A DNA stretch of 64,000 bases from Eutreptiella sp. 'Long Island Sound 2002'. Taxonomy: Eukaryota; Euglenozoa; Euglenophyceae; Eutreptiales; Eutreptiaceae. A program made the position numbers and the translations under genes. The stretch spans positions 2,715,899 through 2,779,898 of the forward strand of contig OZ038394.1 in assembly GCA_964036045.1 (NCBI GenBank). Reading direction: 5' to 3'. This document shows, one piece after another, positions 33,532-43,544 of this stretch (the stretch's first letter is position 1; each line of letters begins with the position of its first letter). The notes below the pieces were generated by a model that worked only from the letters and a program-made list of their open reading frames with translations, searched no databases and was not told the DNA's origin.

Positions 33532-36477
33532 TGACGCGTTCCCGTGAGGGGCCGGCCACGGGACGCTGCGGGACACGCGCAAGTGAGCAGGCAGGCAAAG
33601 CACTACGCTCACAGGGGCATCAATGCACTCATGTCATGTGACAAAGCGTTTCAGAATCCTTGCCACTCTGCAAAGAGGGAACGAAAGTATGTACAGCAAC
33701 ACATCAGGATATGTACACATGGGGTTAAGACTGGACTGGGGTAAGGGCATCACAGGACAATAGACACTCTATCCTAACTTGTATCCCAATCCCAGGTCCG
33801 ACCCTCTCAGTGGCTGGTGGGGGCGGGGGCTCAAACACAACCCATGCCCTGCTCAGTCCGGACCCTGAAACCCTGCCGATGGGGGGGGTGTCCCGCCTAG
33901 CCACAGGTGAGTTCCTGGGAGCCAAGGAGCTCCAAGGCCAACCGACAGTGGCTCCCTATGCTCCCTTAACGGCGGGTCCCAACTCCTCTCTGAGCCAGAG
34001 ATATGGCCCCGCCATTATCACCCAGGAGTTGGTAGCTGAAAATGGGCTGTTTCAGCCCAAACTGAAATTAACTCAAAAATCCCCAAAATTGACCCCTCGT
34101 CCAGACATGCCAGAGGTAGGGACGAGGCAACTGACCCTATACCTTTCGAGTACGAACTCCCTGGAGCCCTCACCCAGCCTGGTTCCCTCTGAGGTTCCGG
34201 CATCAGGGCAACACGGATGAGTCATGTGGGGTCATGATGCCAAAATCACCAAAATTGGCGTCCCTCCCACGCGTGGCTCGCCCGGCCAAGGTAAGGCCAA
34301 TAGCTCACAGGGTAGGAGGCAGGACCTAGGACTTATATCTGAGTGTACAACCTGAAATTAGGTCCGGGCTCCCTATGGGCTTAGAGAAATGGGGCCGCCA
34401 ATTGACCACACGGAAGGGGGAAATTGGGGTCCCAAAATGGGGTCATTTTGGCTGCTTGAAATGAGCCAAAATTCGGTGTGCTCCCAATAGTATATCTCCA
34501 CGCCGGCTTGGAGATCGGATCCACCATCCCATACGCGATCCACCGGGAGTCCAATGGAGACTCCCATGCCCTTGGCTCTCGAAGATCTCCATGCCACTCG
34601 GCGTGGTGACGATCCCAATTGGGTCCACAAATGTCAAAATTGCAAAATTGCCCACACTCACTTTAGGCTAGCGCCTTAACGAAGGTCGCTCCGCTTCGCC
34701 CACGTGGTGTGTGGACCATGGGGACCATTACCCATAACACCCATGCCATACATGGTCCATTGGTCCATGCGTCCGGCGTGCACGAGGGTTAGAACATAGT
34801 GCACGGCGGGCAGCAAAAGTGGAAAATTGCTCAAAATGGCCAAAAACGCGCACACTCATGGTTGGGGCAAATGAGGCACATGCCCGACTCGGACCGGAGT
34901 GTGCCATAGGATTGGTATCAAGTCATATTGGTCCAACATATCTTTTGGGCGTCGCCTAACTCCTCCGATATTGGGAATGGCAGGGTCGCCAAGTGAGCCC
35001 ATGATTTGGGATAGTCCCAAATCGCCAACATGGCGGCCACGGTATGCCAAGCCTAAGAGGAGTTATTCGCCGGGTCCAAGATATGTTGGGCACCGAAGTA
35101 TGTACCCTCATATCATACTTGGGTCATGATGTCAATTGAGCGCAACGTTGAGATACACGGTCGCCACTTGACATCATGACGGGCCAAAAATGGCAAAATT
35201 GGCACAAGCACGCACAAAAGTGCCTTGAAAGGTGCATAATTATATTATAATATCTTCGGCTTGGATCGTGCAATCACTTAATCCTTCTAAACACAATGAC
35301 TTGACACCAATGACCTTTGATCCCACATATGTGCTCCACTTGGGGCGCCTTGAAAGGTTACGAGCGCTGCTTCCCAAGTGGGCACATGAAAATATGGAAA
35401 ATTGCAAAATACACACCTTGCTCCCAACGCATCGCTTCGGGTTCACCACACAAGCTTCCCTTCACGAAGGTTAGGCTTGCAATTGACTGTAGGGAGTATG
35501 GAGAAGGGGCTTGCACAATATGAGGTCCATTGGCGGGTTCGGCTTGGAGTAATGGACCCGCCAAATGGGCACGCAACACAACACATGGCACATACCACAT
35601 ATTGCCCAAAAAGGTGGCTCCCACCACGATATGTCATGCCCCTCTAAGGGCATAACTTTGTGTCAATCGCTCATAGGAACTCAAGGAGAGTTCCTATGCA
35701 ACACCAACACTTGCGCGCTACACTCGAAAGTTATCTTAACGCACGCAATGTCATGGCCAAAGAGTTATAACGCAAACTCTACCCTCTTGACCATGATCCA
35801 TTACACTAGCGCGCACGTGTGGAAACGCAAGGCATATAATGCTTCCTAAATTACGTCGGGAGTATTGTGAATACATCCCACGTTTCCTTATCGTCAATAC
35901 TCGCAAGCGGCACGAGATATGACCCTCACAAGTGGCCTCACGAATCAACTTTGTTTTGCCCATAGCTTTAAGACAAATGGAGGGCAGGATAAAGGGAAAG
36001 TTGATTCGTGCATAGGGAAGCACGTAGGTCCACTGGAAAGAGGTCAAATCAAGTGCGGGGATGTCGAAGTCGAAAATCCGATTTCGACATCCTGAAAAAT
36101 TCGGATTAAGGTTGCGAGTGTAAGATGTGAAAATTGCGGAAGCATCCATGCAGTTCCTGACGACTTTGGAGCCTTCGTGACGGATAGCGTTAAAATTTCC
36201 ATTAATTACAGTTAAACTGGCGGTTACGGTAAAGTCGCGAACCAACCGCCAGCAGTCAAAACAGTGAGTATCAGAACGGAAGCGTAAAAATTGACGGAAA
36301 CAATATGAAAATAAAACCCTGTTGATTCCTGATATTCTGATACACAAATCTCCGCTGGCGGTGCATCGGTTGCCGATGCGGGGCTTCACGGCACGGAACA
36401 CTTCCGTACATGGGGTTAGTGGACCGGAGACCGGTTGTATGCCGTAACCTGGCCATGGGGTTCTGGGTACCGCTTCA
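33532..36477 (-). repeat. 5' LTR of element II (LTR copy C, 2946 bp)
   Basis: TGAAGCGG at 36477 to CGCGTCA at 33532. Same length and order as copies A and B. It has a 216-codon open frame (36401-35751), inverted repeats and a TATA-like AT stretch (about 35238-35252), as in the other copies. Confidence 0.95.
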
Positions 36478-39400
36478 ATGTGCGTGGGGGGACTCCCATT
36501 TGTGCCACCAGTTTAACACTCGGGGGGCCAGGGCGTCTGGTACGCACAATTTACCCTCCATCCACAGCTTCCCCCCATCCAACGAGTACTCAGCATAGAT
36601 TCCATCCTTGTGAGCATCTTTGGATTTGAGATTCTCAAAGACCTCTTTAAACATGGAATCATGCAGATAATCGGACGTCCAGTCACGGATGGTCAGGGAA
36701 TCTTTCGGCAGGGGTGGAGTTTTGGCCGGATCTCGACGCTTAATGCCCTGAATCAAGCGAAATCCACTTACACGTCGGGTGTAGTCAAACCGTTTCACAC
36801 TCCCTGAGGAGGGATCGGTGACTTTCTCCACGACTTTCAGTGATTTGGTTATGATTTCATGAGCATGCGCCGGATCTGAAAAGGCCGTGATGTCATGGCA
36901 CGGTAATGCATGCTGTTTAACAGCGCATTGCATGCATTCACGTCGTAGGAGCTTTTTTTCTTCCTGATCCCACTCGATTACGACGTGGCGGTCCTGCTCC
37001 GTACCATGGATGTTGGTACTTTGCAGCCCCTCTGATGCGGGGTAAGCCCATCGGCTCAGAGCATCCGCTACCGTGTTGTGTTTTCCAGGCACATACGACA
37101 CATGGAGGTCAAACAGACTGAGAAATTCGTGCCATCTGGCCCGTCGACCAGCTGGGCTCGCGACAGTATCAATGTGTTCGGTGGCCCAATACTCCAGAGA
37201 TCGATGATCCGTCAGGACCTCGACTCGATTGGTGCCAACCCACGATTGGTACTTTTTCAAAGCACAGATTATGGCGTAGGTTTCTTGCTCACGCGGCGAC
37301 CATTGCATTTGGCGTGGGGCTAGCTTCCGAGACCAAAATGCAAGGGGGTAATGATCGCCGGTGGCTTCATCAACCTGTTCAAGAACAGCTCCGATCGCGT
37401 ACCTAGAAACGTCGGTTCTTATGTAGAAGGGTCGGTCGAATTGCGGCACATGCAACGTGGCGACTTCGCAGAGGGCCGCCTTCAAGTGATGGAAGGCCTC
37501 CTCGCACTCGTCAGTCCACTTGACACGAACCTTTGAACCTGCCTTGCCCGCATCTCTCCCTACCTTCAATAATTCAGTGAGGGGGGCAGCAAATTTGGCA
37601 TAATTCGGCACGAAAGTGTGGTAAAAATTGCAACAACCCAGGAATCCTCTCAATTCTGTGATCGTCTCAGGGCGCTTCCACTTCTGAATAGCGACGAGCT
37701 TCCCTGGACTGGGTCGTCGGGTGCCATTCTCAAGGAGAGAACCACAAAATTCGACTGATTTTAAAAATAATTTTCCCTTCTTTGGCCCACAAATCAGCTG
37801 ATTGGCATCAAGAATGTCCAAAACTTGGTTCGGCTGCTTTTCATGTAGGGCCACCAGCTCGGCTTCGGTCAGTCCCTCCCCCTCTGTCGCGATGATTATG
37901 TCATCTATGTACACACTCACGAAGGCACGAAGCTCAGGATGAGCTGTAAAAAGCACATCCTCCATCATTCTTTGAAAAAACGAAGGGGCGTTCTTCAGGC
38001 CCATGGGCATGACCGTCCACTGGACTGGGCCACATGGCGTGCACATACAGGTGAGAGGTCGGCTGTCCTTCCTCAACGGCATTTGGTGAAAGCCGTGACG
38101 GAGATCCAGCACAGAAAACAAACGACCTCTTGCCCTCTTGGCGATTTCCTCCTCAATGAGGGGCAGGGGGTGCGAATCCGCCTTGGTTTCGGCGTTGAGG
38201 TTGCGAAAATCAACAACCATTCGCCAACCATCAATAGTGTTCTGGTCTGCAGGCGGCGGCTTCGGGACTGTGAAGGGTGCACAGCACCATTCGCTGGTCA
38301 TACAACCCTCAAGCCAACCAAATTCCCTGAGATTTCTCTCGATTATTTTTCTGAGTATCTCATGTTTGTGTCCATGGTTTTCATAAGGACGCTGTTTCTT
38401 CGCCTTGTAACCTTCACGAAGCTCGATGAAGGCTTCACCGAACTGCCCACGGACAGGGGGGTCTTTGATCAACTTCCCCGAAAGGGTTGTGTCCTTCCGT
38501 TCCTCAAAAATCTTGTCTCTTTTCTTGGAACACAACTCAGTGTCCACCTGATCACCTGGAATTACTGTCGAAAAAACCTTGGCGACTTCTTCGGCCTTGG
38601 CAGGAAGAATCTTCTTACGGATGTCCCTAAAAAGGTCCGTATCAACTGCCTCTTGAAGATAGGTGGGTCGAGTGTCGACATTCCAGAGATTCTCTTCGTG
38701 ATCCAGCTCCTCGAAAGGATCTATGAAAGCTTCCACACGGGGTTTTTCATAAAAAACTCTGAATTTGCGGCGCGATTTAAAATTTTTCTTAGCCTGTGCA
38801 CTGAAGATTCTTTTCGATGTCGATCGTATTGGAGAAGAGGGAGACGAGGCGGATCCATTTGACGTTGGATCACCTTGGGTATCTGACGGACAAAAATCAG
38901 AAAAAATAGATTCATCATCAGTACCACACTCAACCTCAGATTCAGACCCAACACAGGAATCAGTACCAGAATCAGCAGAATTAGAGTCAGAAAGCTTTCC
39001 ATCCACCAGGAATGCAAGCGAACTCCAGGACCGCTGTGGCAGGGGACCTGTGTCGTCCCTGGCATACAGCTTAATCTTCCTGGGAAGTTCGATGTAATCT
39101 ACACAAATGTCTTGCAATTCCTGAAACCAAGGCTTGTCGTCCCACAAGGGCACAACTAAAATCGCCTCGGTTTTATCTTGCTTGATTTTGTGGATGACCT
39201 GCTGGATTAAGTGAAACGGAGGATTAATCCACAACTTCTTGTCCCATTTATGGGTCCAAGCGTCGCGAAAGTGCTTGTCAAAGCGCTTGTTCTCGCGGTT
39301 AGCAAAGGCATCATACTGTGGCCAAAAGGAATGGTGTTCATAAAAATATTCACAAATTGTATCGCGCCATTTGTCGACAACTCTGTAGGATGAAGAGTGC

Positions 39401-40137
39401 CAGCGCGAAGGGCGTCGTGGCTGGGAGTCCCTACGAAGACATTCTAACTCTCGGGAGTAATCGGCACTCCCATTCACCTCTGCAATGGTGACATCTTCGC
39501 CAAATTTTGGTGTAACCTTTCGCTTCAAAAATTCTTCTGCACTTTTAAACCCTGCGTGCAAAAATCGAAATTCAGGACGCTCCAAGGGACCTGACTCCAG
39601 CAAAAAACAACGCCGATGACCTACGGGCGCCACCCTGTTCTTGCTAAGCCAAGGATGGCCCAAGTAAAGGTCATACTTTATGTCGGCACGATAGAAGTAG
39701 TCATCCTTAAGGACAACTTCCTCCACATTGCCTTCTTCCCAAAGGTCTTGAGCGACCAAATGAGTTGATATATAACAACCGCGTTGCCCACCTGCGAGAG
39801 AATGTCCAGAAACTCCCTCGAGGGTAACAGGATGAGGCGACTCAAACACGCAGTCGTCGGGTAAGAAAGAATTGGATTGGAGATTTACCTCTGATCCATT
39901 GTCACACAAACAAGTGGCGAGGTGGAAATTTCCCTTGCGATCAGAGACCCACAGCTTTGTGACAAACTGACGGGCCCTGTGCTTGGACTGTACACCAACC
40001 TCGTCCACTACAACAGAAGGATCCGCTGCCGGATCCAGGGGAGAGGAGACAAGCGACCCTACATCAAGTAGTGGTCGAGATGGAATCTGGGGATCATGCC
40101 TGAAATCGCCTGGGGAGGGGCGATTTTCGTGGCTCCC
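36478..40137 (-). pseudogene. pol: Element III pol, 5' part: protease, methyltransferase-like domain, RT, RNase H
   Basis: Continues the gag frame after the UAG at 40140-40138 and is open until element II at 36477. Residues are counted from 40008. A protease-like motif CDNGSEVNL at 36-39 has Asn where Thr/Ser is expected. At 230-290 there is a domain with YDAFANREN, W..KWDKKLW, INPPF (262-265) and EAILVVPLWDDKPWF; NPPF is the catalytic-type motif of adenine-N6 methyltransferases, and similar domains sit in DIRS-type retroelements. Reverse transcriptase follows (GWRMVVDFRNLNAET, LFSVLDLRHGFHQMPL, VYIDDIIIA), then RNase H (YIRTDVSRYAIGAVLEQ, TDHRSLEYW). The end (NWWHKWESPHAH) is the start of the integrase zinc finger; the rest is at 19384-17856. 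Confidence 0.9.
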
Positions 40138-40140
40138 CTA
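40138..40140 (-). promoter_or_regulatory. UAG readthrough site between gag and pol, element III
   Basis: GCC TAG GGG AGC, with gag and pol in one frame and 44 sense codons before the first possible GTG start. Directly downstream GGGGAG can pair with CUCCCC, and AUCGCC with GGCGAU around it, so two competing stems lie within 35 bases of the stop. Confidence 0.65.
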
Positions 40141-43100
40141 GGCGTTCTGACCTCCAGTGGCTGCGTTAACATTGTGAACACACCCTGATTCGTCGACCCA
40201 CTCATCTTGGAGCGGATCATCTGCTGGATTCAAGGCGTTTTCAACGTAATCTCGATCCGCATCGGACACCTGATCTGCACCTGAGACCTGATCCACACGA
40301 TGGCTGCCCTTTCCACGTCCACGGCCACGGCCGCCGGATGATGGACCTCCACCGTCGCCACGCCCTCTGCCCTTACCAGAGAAAGGGGTTCCCGAAGGAT
40401 TTCCCTTACCCTTACCCTGGAATCCTGGAGCATTTCCCTTGTTTGTACCGGATTGAGGGGTTTGGCCTGGATTTCGATTTCCGCCTCCGGCGTTGCTATT
40501 GGGATTTGTCTGGCCGTTCGGCTGCCCACCGGAGCCGGATGGAGTCCGATTTCCTTTGCCTTGGGACCCGCCAGGGCCTCCAGTATTTTTGTTTCCACCG
40601 GAGGGGGTCGGATTCCCTTTTCCAGCCTTCCCACCGTGCACCTGTCTGTCATTCCTGTCTGAATTCTGCGGATTACTGATATTTTCACCAATCACCTTGT
40701 GATCGTAAGGAGACCATCGGTGATTACAAGTAGAATGCGTCTTAGCTCGGTTCGTCGAACCTAAAAGAAGGCAGATGCTACAGTGATCCTGAACATTCCG
40801 GGTGTCATTCACCTTTTTGTTGCCCTTTTGGGCCCCATTTTGGGTGTTTTGCTGGGTATTCTTGTTTCCCCCAAGACCCTCATGGAAATTTTGATTGGCG
40901 GCGTCAGCGAGCCGCTCAACCTCTTCCCAGAGTTCCTTTGGGGTGAACGAAAACACCCAGTTCTTGGCCTTCAGGCGATGGCCATGGAAGCTTACTCCCC
41001 TGTTGAGGACTTGGACAAACAAGTCCCGATCCTCGTGTTCATTAAATTTGATTTTCCACGTGTTTTCAGTGAATTTCACCTTCGAAAACGACGTGGGGGA
41101 ACACTTCTGAAGTGCTTCCCTGACGGAGAACCTGTTGGCAGAGGCATCGAAGCCTTCCACCTCCGCCCACAAGGTCTTGACCTTTTCTTCCGACTGTCTG
41201 TTCCGAAGGGTGGCGGCAGTTTCTGAGGGGATCTTGTCAAAAATCAGATTTTTCAGCTCGGCACTAGAAAATTTTTCGCCTGAATGTTCAGCTTCTTCCA
41301 CTAAATTCCAGAAGCGCTGTCTTTTGTCTTGCACTTCGTGCAAGATTAATCGCGAGAATGAAGGAAAATTCTTCAACATTTGGTGGTAATGGTCCTCTGG
41401 CAGCCGGGATCCACGTACCTCCAACTGTTCCCACACCTCATCAAAGGTAAGGGGGGAACTTGTATCCTCACGATCACTCCAGGTCCTGAGCCAAGTGTTG
41501 GCCGGCGCTCCCTCAAGGCAGTCCAAGAGGGCCATCAGGAACTGTTCATCTTGGAGTTTTTGAGTCTTAACCCACAATTTAAATTCCCGTTGGAACTGAG
41601 GCCAACGTCGGGGGTTTCCATTATACTTCGGTTGCTTGGCAACCTGACGAAGTCGCAAGGAAGTAGGATTAAGAAGCGAATCCAGCCCAACACCGGCCGT
41701 AATGGCAGACACCTTGGCGGCATCATTCGCCACACCAGCTCCGGCGAGGGTCTGGGCGAGCAACAGCTGGGCTAAGGCATTGGAATCAGCAGCAGGAGGG
41801 GCAGTACGGGAGGCAGTTCGCTTGGCATTCTGAGCCTCAGTCCTGGCCTTCGCCGTCCTACTCTCAGAACGAGAGATTTTAACCCTTTCCTTTAGCTTGG
41901 TCCTGCTGATCCTTGCATCGGTGGTCTTGGAGTCCACCGAAGGAGCAATTGAAAAAATTTCTGTCGCCTCCTCCGACGGCTCTGTTGCTTGTTCCACCGA
42001 TGATGCGCCCTCAGACCGCATGTGCGTCTTCAAAAGATTTTTTATTCCCAGCGTTTGAATGATGAGGTGCATTTGATCTTTGAGCAATTGGAGCTCAGAA
42101 TCTCGCTGGAATCTGCAGGAGCAGTCGGCAGGACAGTACATACCGTGTCCTGAAGGGCCTGAGCAGGCTGTCGGACCGCTGATCTCGGTGGTCCGCAGCC
42201 AGGAGTCCACTTGGGGAGCTCCTTCAGCCCTAATTTCCAGGCTTGCCTGCCTGGCCGCCTCTAAAATTGCCTCCTCAACCGCGGCGGCTAGATCGTCGCG
42301 GATGGAAACAGGGGGATGAGGGGCGGAGGGCCCGGGAACAGGTGCCGTGCCCTTCTCCTTTGGGAAGGGGCTTGCCTTCCAGATCTGCAAAAAAATGGCA
42401 AAAGAGTCATCTTCTTGAGAACGCCACCACATCCTGGTATTAATTTCGTCCTGAAGGAGGAAAAAATATTCCATTAAAAAATCAGAGGCGATTCTTTCTT
42501 GTCCGATCAGCTTAGACGTGGCTAAGAGACAAAGGGCCTCAAGCGCCTCAAGGTTACGGGTCACTTCTGGAGACAAATGGTCGCCCCATTGTGCCCAAGA
42601 GGCTGGTCGATTATAGCTAGGTACCTCACCTGGACCACCCATCTCAATGTCGTCAATGTCGGCTTCCGTGGTCTCAAATGTTGAATATTGGTAAGGAATG
42701 TTGGTACCTGCCAGCTCCGTAAGGTCTACCGGAGCGTTGCCATCGTCGTAGGCCGGCTGATTCCAGCTGCTCGATGGCCAATTTCGACTGGGATTGTAGT
42801 AATCTGGGTCCCCACAGCTGCTGATTTGTGCCCTTCTTGGGCAGCTTGGACTCGCGCAAGGCATTCCTCTCAAGGCCTCGTTCGCGCAGCACCATGGCAG
42901 CGTAATCGTTACGTCTCCAGGAGCGGCGGAGTCTACGGGGCCGTACTGGGGAGCGAACTGTGGTTGGGACACCAAAGGAACAACATTCAGGTAGCCTCTG
43001 CTACCATGAAAGTGTTGCCCTGGGTCGTGGAAGGTGCCGGAGGGCTCAGGGCCGGCAAGACCAGTGGGGCAGGCACGCGAGGAGTCGACCTGAACGCTGC

Positions 43101-43170
43101 TATTGGGGGTAGAACCGGATACACGGACACCAACGGAGGCGAGAGCAGCAACAACTGAAGCAAGGTCCAT
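40138..43170 (-). CDS. gag: Gag polyprotein of element III, starting inside the LTR
   Basis: 1010 codons from ATG at 43170 (MDLASVVAALASVGV) to TAG. The first 55 or so residues are encoded in the 5' LTR, and the frame then passes through the primer-binding site (HFHGSRGYLN) with no break. Further domains: a Ser/Pro-rich N-terminal half; a basic stretch (KLKERVKISRSESRTAK); a Gag domain (VAKQPKYNGNPRRWPQFQREFKLWVKTQKLQDEQ at about 41640, on to LLDCLEGAPANTWL); a zinc-knuckle-like CSICLLLG..KTHSTC (about 40770); and a Gly/Asn/Gln-rich tail with RGRGDGGG and GGRGRGRGKG, probably RNA-binding. Fully open, unlike pol. The next ATG after the LTR could be an alternative start if transcription begins downstream of 43170. 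Confidence 0.88.
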   Translation of the reverse strand: MDLASVVAALASVGVRVSGSTPNSSVQVDSSRACPTGLAGPEPSGTFHDPGQHFHGSRGYLNVVPLVSQPQFAPQYGPVDSAAPGDVTITLPWCCANEALRGMPCASPSCPRRAQISSCGDPDYYNPSRNWPSSSWNQPAYDDGNAPVDLTELAGTNIPYQYSTFETTEADIDDIEMGGPGEVPSYNRPASWAQWGDHLSPEVTRNLEALEALCLLATSKLIGQERIASDFLMEYFFLLQDEINTRMWWRSQEDDSFAIFLQIWKASPFPKEKGTAPVPGPSAPHPPVSIRDDLAAAVEEAILEAARQASLEIRAEGAPQVDSWLRTTEISGPTACSGPSGHGMYCPADCSCRFQRDSELQLLKDQMHLIIQTLGIKNLLKTHMRSEGASSVEQATEPSEEATEIFSIAPSVDSKTTDARISRTKLKERVKISRSESRTAKARTEAQNAKRTASRTAPPAADSNALAQLLLAQTLAGAGVANDAAKVSAITAGVGLDSLLNPTSLRLRQVAKQPKYNGNPRRWPQFQREFKLWVKTQKLQDEQFLMALLDCLEGAPANTWLRTWSDREDTSSPLTFDEVWEQLEVRGSRLPEDHYHQMLKNFPSFSRLILHEVQDKRQRFWNLVEEAEHSGEKFSSAELKNLIFDKIPSETAATLRNRQSEEKVKTLWAEVEGFDASANRFSVREALQKCSPTSFSKVKFTENTWKIKFNEHEDRDLFVQVLNRGVSFHGHRLKAKNWVFSFTPKELWEEVERLADAANQNFHEGLGGNKNTQQNTQNGAQKGNKKVNDTRNVQDHCSICLLLGSTNRAKTHSTCNHRWSPYDHKVIGENISNPQNSDRNDRQVHGGKAGKGNPTPSGGNKNTGGPGGSQGKGNRTPSGSGGQPNGQTNPNSNAGGGNRNPGQTPQSGTNKGNAPGFQGKGKGNPSGTPFSGKGRGRGDGGGPSSGGRGRGRGKGSHRVDQVSGADQVSDADRDYVENALNPADDPLQDEWVDESGCVHNVNAATGGQNA
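42994..43006 (-). promoter_or_regulatory. Primer-binding site of element III, initiator-Met tRNA type
   Basis: TGGTAGCAGAGGC on the minus strand directly follows the LTR end CTTTCA with no gap. It matches the complement of the 3' end of eukaryotic initiator methionine tRNA (CCUCUGCUACCA type), the usual primer for Ty3-type elements. Confidence 0.88.
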
Positions 43171-43539
43171 GCTGATTGTTATCCGGCAGAAAATCCAAGT
43201 CTATGAAGAAAATTGATGCGGATTATTCTAAGTACATCTGAGTGTCCAAAACTATCTGAAAAGATTTATATAAATCCGATTGTGAAAAATATTTGGCCGA
43301 TCTGGCCCGCGAGCGCGCGTCAGCGGCAAATGGCGATTCCAGGTAAATGATCGGAACGCGGCGGATTTACGGAGAATGGACCGCGGAATCAGATCCGGCA
43401 TATCAGAAATATATAGGTCTGATCCTGAGACTGAGCTGCGAGGCGGCGATTCCGCCGAAGCAAAGAAAATGACCAAAATGTAGCCAATCTGGGGCAGATC
43501 TGCTAAAATCTGAGCAGATGGGGGTTAGCCGCACTTACA
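43007..43539 (-). repeat. 5' LTR of element III (533 bp)
   Basis: TGTAAGTGCGG at 43539 to CTTTCA at 43007, a near-identical copy of 15476-16008. It contains the gag start codon at 43170. Confidence 0.95.
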
Positions 43540-43544
43540 TGGGG
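43540..43544. repeat. Target-site duplication TGGGG of element III, right copy
   Basis: Identical to 15471-15475. Confidence 0.95.

Larger units (their letters stand above)
19385..36477 (-). mobile_element. Element II: near-complete 17.1-kb Ty3-type chromovirus
   Basis: Two 2946-bp LTRs in the same orientation flank an 11.2-kb internal region with leader, gag, an in-frame UAG, pol, a 1.5-kb 3' UTR and a polypurine tract, all on the minus strand. It lies inside the integrase zinc finger of element III. No exact target duplication is seen: the flanks share only AT at the joint, although the host frame resumes correctly. At 17.1 kb it is large for this order. Apart from one frameshift in gag it looks intact. 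Confidence 0.95.
15476..43539 (-). mobile_element. Element III: Ty3-type chromovirus with 533-bp LTRs, split by element II
   Basis: Two 533-bp LTRs with TG..CA ends, a perfect TGGGG target duplication, an iMet-type primer-binding site next to the 5' LTR, a polypurine tract next to the 3' LTR, and gag and pol on the minus strand. Without element II (17093 bp inside) it is about 10.97 kb. It inserted in the 3' LTR of element I. Pol contains two in-frame TAA codons besides the UAG that separates it from gag. Confidence 0.95.
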
